Shown in pieces: positions 60,143 through 61,685 of a stretch of DNA of 61,685 bases. The stretch lies in assembly GCA_025356435.1 (NCBI GenBank), contig JANXSY010000046.1, positions 1 to 61,685 of the forward strand, given 5' to 3'. Under the pieces are notes generated by a model. The model made no database searches. It was not told the origin of the DNA and saw only the letters and a program-made list of their open reading frames with translations. How positions within the stretch are numbered: the first letter of the stretch is position 1; every line of letters begins with the position of its first letter. Source of the stretch: Isosphaeraceae bacterium. GTDB taxonomy: Bacteria; Planctomycetota; Planctomycetia; Isosphaerales; Isosphaeraceae. Both the position numbers and the translations under genes were made by a program.

Positions 60143-60741
60143 CGGCCGCTCCGGTCGGACCCAGCATCCCTGTCGTGTTCGAGTCGAAGCCGCCCGTCAC
60201 GCCAGGCCATCCAGGTGAGCAAGCCCTGGACGACGAGCGAATGATCAATCCGCCCGTCCGCGATCATTGAGTAGACGTCCGACTCGGAAATTGTGACAAG
60301 TTGAAGTTCTTCGTGATCGTCGAAGGCGGTCGCGGCGACGGGCAGGGCGTTCTCGACGACGATTGTCGTGATCTTCGACGAGAGGATCGACGGGTTTGAC
60401 CAGACGGTGCCCAGCGACTGAGGCGGATCACCGACGTATCCGGTCTCTTCGCGAAGCTCGCGTGCCCCGGCGACGAGTGGGTTTTCGTCGATGTTGAGCA
60501 GGCCGCCGGGTGTCTCCAGGCTATCGCGTCTCGACCCCGCGCGGAACTGGCGGACGAGGACGATTCGACGGTCAGGGGTGATCGCGATTACGTTGACGGC
60601 GTCGGCGAGATGAACGACGTAATAGTCGTGCGAACGGCCCGAGGTGGTCGAACGGAACCGCTCGCGACGGAGTCGGAACAGCCAATTTTCTTCGAGGGTC
60701 GCGTCGGCCTGTGGCTCGGGCGTCCAGGTGGGTTCGGTCAT
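60139..60741 (-). CDS. Nudix hydrolase (ADP-ribose pyrophosphatase-like)
   Basis: 200 residues. The Nudix box is GGLLNIDENPLVAGARELREETGYVG (G-x5-E-x7-REUxEExGU; here split as G-G-L-L-N-I-D-E then A-R-E-L-R-E-E-T-G). It is preceded by DYYVVHLADAVNVIAI and VLVRQFRAGSRRDSLETPGG, the typical ADP-ribose hydrolase layout. It clears ADP-ribose or other nucleoside diphosphate derivatives. The stop overlaps the DUF418 start by ATGA, so the two are co-translated, although no functional link is known. Confidence 0.92.
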   Translation of the reverse strand: MTEPTWTPEPQADATLEENWLFRLRRERFRSTTSGRSHDYYVVHLADAVNVIAITPDRRIVLVRQFRAGSRRDSLETPGGLLNIDENPLVAGARELREETGYVGDPPQSLGTVWSNPSILSSKITTIVVENALPVAATAFDDHEELQLVTISESDVYSMIADGRIDHSLVVQGLLTWMAWRDGRLRLEHDRDAGSDRSGR

Positions 60742-60755
60742 CCGTTGTCACCTCT

Positions 60756-61604
60756 TCAAGCGAGCAGTTGATCTTCAATGAATTGCGCGAGGCCATCGTT
60801 CTCCTCGTCGAGGGTCACGACGTCGGCGACGGCCCGGACCTCGTCGGGGGCGTGGCCCATCGCGACCCCGAGGCCGGCACCAACGAGCATCGGGACGTCG
60901 TTCATGTCGTCGCCCACCGCGACGATTTCGTCCGGCTCGATCCCCCAGAGGGCGGCGAGATGGAGGAGGGCCGTCCATTTGGTGGCGTCGTGGCGAAGGA
61001 CTTCACACATCGTCCCTTGATAGCGGGAACTGCGCTGGACGAAGGTGGTGACTCGGCCGCCAAAGCGGGCCTCGACCGCGTTACGAAGGGCGAGCATGGC
61101 GTCGCGCTCTCCGATCGCGCAGATGTGATAGTGAGGGCCTGAGCGGGAGGGGTCGGTCAACCAGACCGGGTCGACTTCGGCGTGCGTCCGGTTCTGGCCG
61201 AGATAGTCGTCGACGAGCGGGCGGCCGGTCGGGTGATGAGCGACGACGAAATCGGCTCCGTCCGGCGATCGGTCGGTAAACGAGACGGCGACTTCGTCGA
61301 GGGCCGAGAAGAGCGTGAGGAGGTCGGTCACGAGTCTGTGGTCGAGGTCGGCCCGCCAGAGCGTCTGATGGCCCTCGGCGGCCTTCACGAGCGCCCCCGA
61401 GTTGCAGACGAGCGGAGCCTTCACGCCGAGCGCCTGGGCGATCGGCAAGGCGCGGCGGTATCGCCGCCCGGTGCAGAGTACGGGCTGAATCCCCGCCTCG
61501 GCCGCGCGGGCGACGGCCTCCAGGGTGCGAGGTCGCAGAGTGCCAGCCCGATCAAGGAGGGTGCCGTCGATGTCCAGGGCGAGCAGCCGATAGGGTGGTC
61601 TCAA
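60756..61604 (-). CDS. Cof-type HAD phosphatase
   Basis: 282 residues from a TTG start (61604). HAD motif I is LALDIDGTLLDRAGTL, motif II Thr in LCTGRRYRRAL, motif III Lys in HDATKWTAL and motif IV GDDMNDVPML. A Cof-type (C2B) cap lies between II and III. This family dephosphorylates sugar phosphates and nucleotides such as FMN; the substrate is not readable. It sits 14 nt before the Nudix gene on the same strand and probably shares its transcript. Confidence 0.94.
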   Translation of the reverse strand: MRPPYRLLALDIDGTLLDRAGTLRPRTLEAVARAAEAGIQPVLCTGRRYRRALPIAQALGVKAPLVCNSGALVKAAEGHQTLWRADLDHRLVTDLLTLFSALDEVAVSFTDRSPDGADFVVAHHPTGRPLVDDYLGQNRTHAEVDPVWLTDPSRSGPHYHICAIGERDAMLALRNAVEARFGGRVTTFVQRSSRYQGTMCEVLRHDATKWTALLHLAALWGIEPDEIVAVGDDMNDVPMLVGAGLGVAMGHAPDEVRAVADVVTLDEENDGLAQFIEDQLLA

Positions 61605-61685
61605 AGGTTGGAATCCCCATGCGAAAGCGTTCGCGGAGCGGAGCGAGACATCCTACCCGCTGGCCGCGCCGGGGTGGATGGCGAA

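Overview
The window is GC-rich DNA from a member of the Planctomycetota, most likely Isosphaeraceae. This is inferred from gene content, not from a database match. Planctomycete-typical families are dense: a PSCyt1/DUF1549/LamG/DUF1553 protein followed by a DUF1501 protein, a PVC-type haem-binding dehydrogenase, DUF1080, a Tat-signal Gfo/Idh/MocA oxidoreductase, an ECF sigma factor next to a von Willebrand (vWA) receptor, a small protein with a conserved 'AANRLNALKSTGPKT' start, and cofactor genes of the tetrahydromethanopterin/methylofuran C1 pathway. I saw no rRNA, tRNA, CRISPR array, prophage or intact insertion sequence.

Layout: (1) 1-2548, minus strand, an operon of a coiled-coil protein, a 79-residue WxD (WXG100-like) helical hairpin and a partial two-TM FtsK-like ATPase that runs off the left edge. 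Divergent from it is a 1317-residue Ser/Thr kinase fused to an AAA/TPR regulator (2837-6790). (2) 6820-12519, a Gfo/Idh oxidoreductase and the DUF1549/DUF1553 + DUF1501 pair. (3) 12638-19983, the most interesting block: a minus-strand five-gene run (half ketosynthase without active-site Cys, active-type ketosynthase, FtsX-type permease, ABC ATPase, HlyD adaptor). It diverges from an alpha-oxoamine synthase and a 4-TM EamA/ArnF-like protein, with an acyl carrier protein converging on them. It reads as a self-contained system to build a long-chain amino-ketone or related lipid and export it. (4) 20168-21649, a Gly/His/Tyr-rich secreted protein and a DUF1080 hydrolase. (5) 21673-25103, four genes of a methylofuran/H4MPT-type cofactor set (ATP-grasp, hydantoinase-like, amino-acid-kinase-like, and a divergent HisA-like gene).

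(6) 25346-31005, a planctomycete-specific protein, a lipoprotein, plsC-cmk, DUF2203 and polX. (7) 31038-31168, a long inverted repeat; then a haem dehydrogenase split into two genes (31241-34305), and the vWA receptor with its ECF sigma factor (34477-38248). (8) 38355-38940, an overlapping small-protein/nucleotidyltransferase pair resembling a toxin-antitoxin module. (9) 38944-46724, an unknown protein, a glutamate-carboxypeptidase-II-like M28 peptidase, an APC amino-acid permease, a Tat-signal small protein, an unknown protein, an amidase and an RmlD-like SDR. Peptidase, permease and amidase suggest scavenging of peptides and amides. (10) 46842-49699, a ParB-domain protein converging on nfu-hemW, then an RRM RNA-binding protein. 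(11) 50105-53703, a DUF1573 protein, a tetrahaem lipoprotein, a DUF962 membrane protein and an Uma2 remnant. (12) 53827-61604, a tRNA-binding OB protein, an orphan adenine-N6 DNA methyltransferase, an esterase, recN, a small secreted protein lying antisense to the end of a DUF418 membrane protein, a Nudix hydrolase and a HAD phosphatase.

Many genes overlap by 1-4 bases (ATGA, GTGA, TTGA), which implies translational coupling. Start codons were chosen from Shine-Dalgarno spacing and family N-termini. Doubtful starts are stated in the entries.
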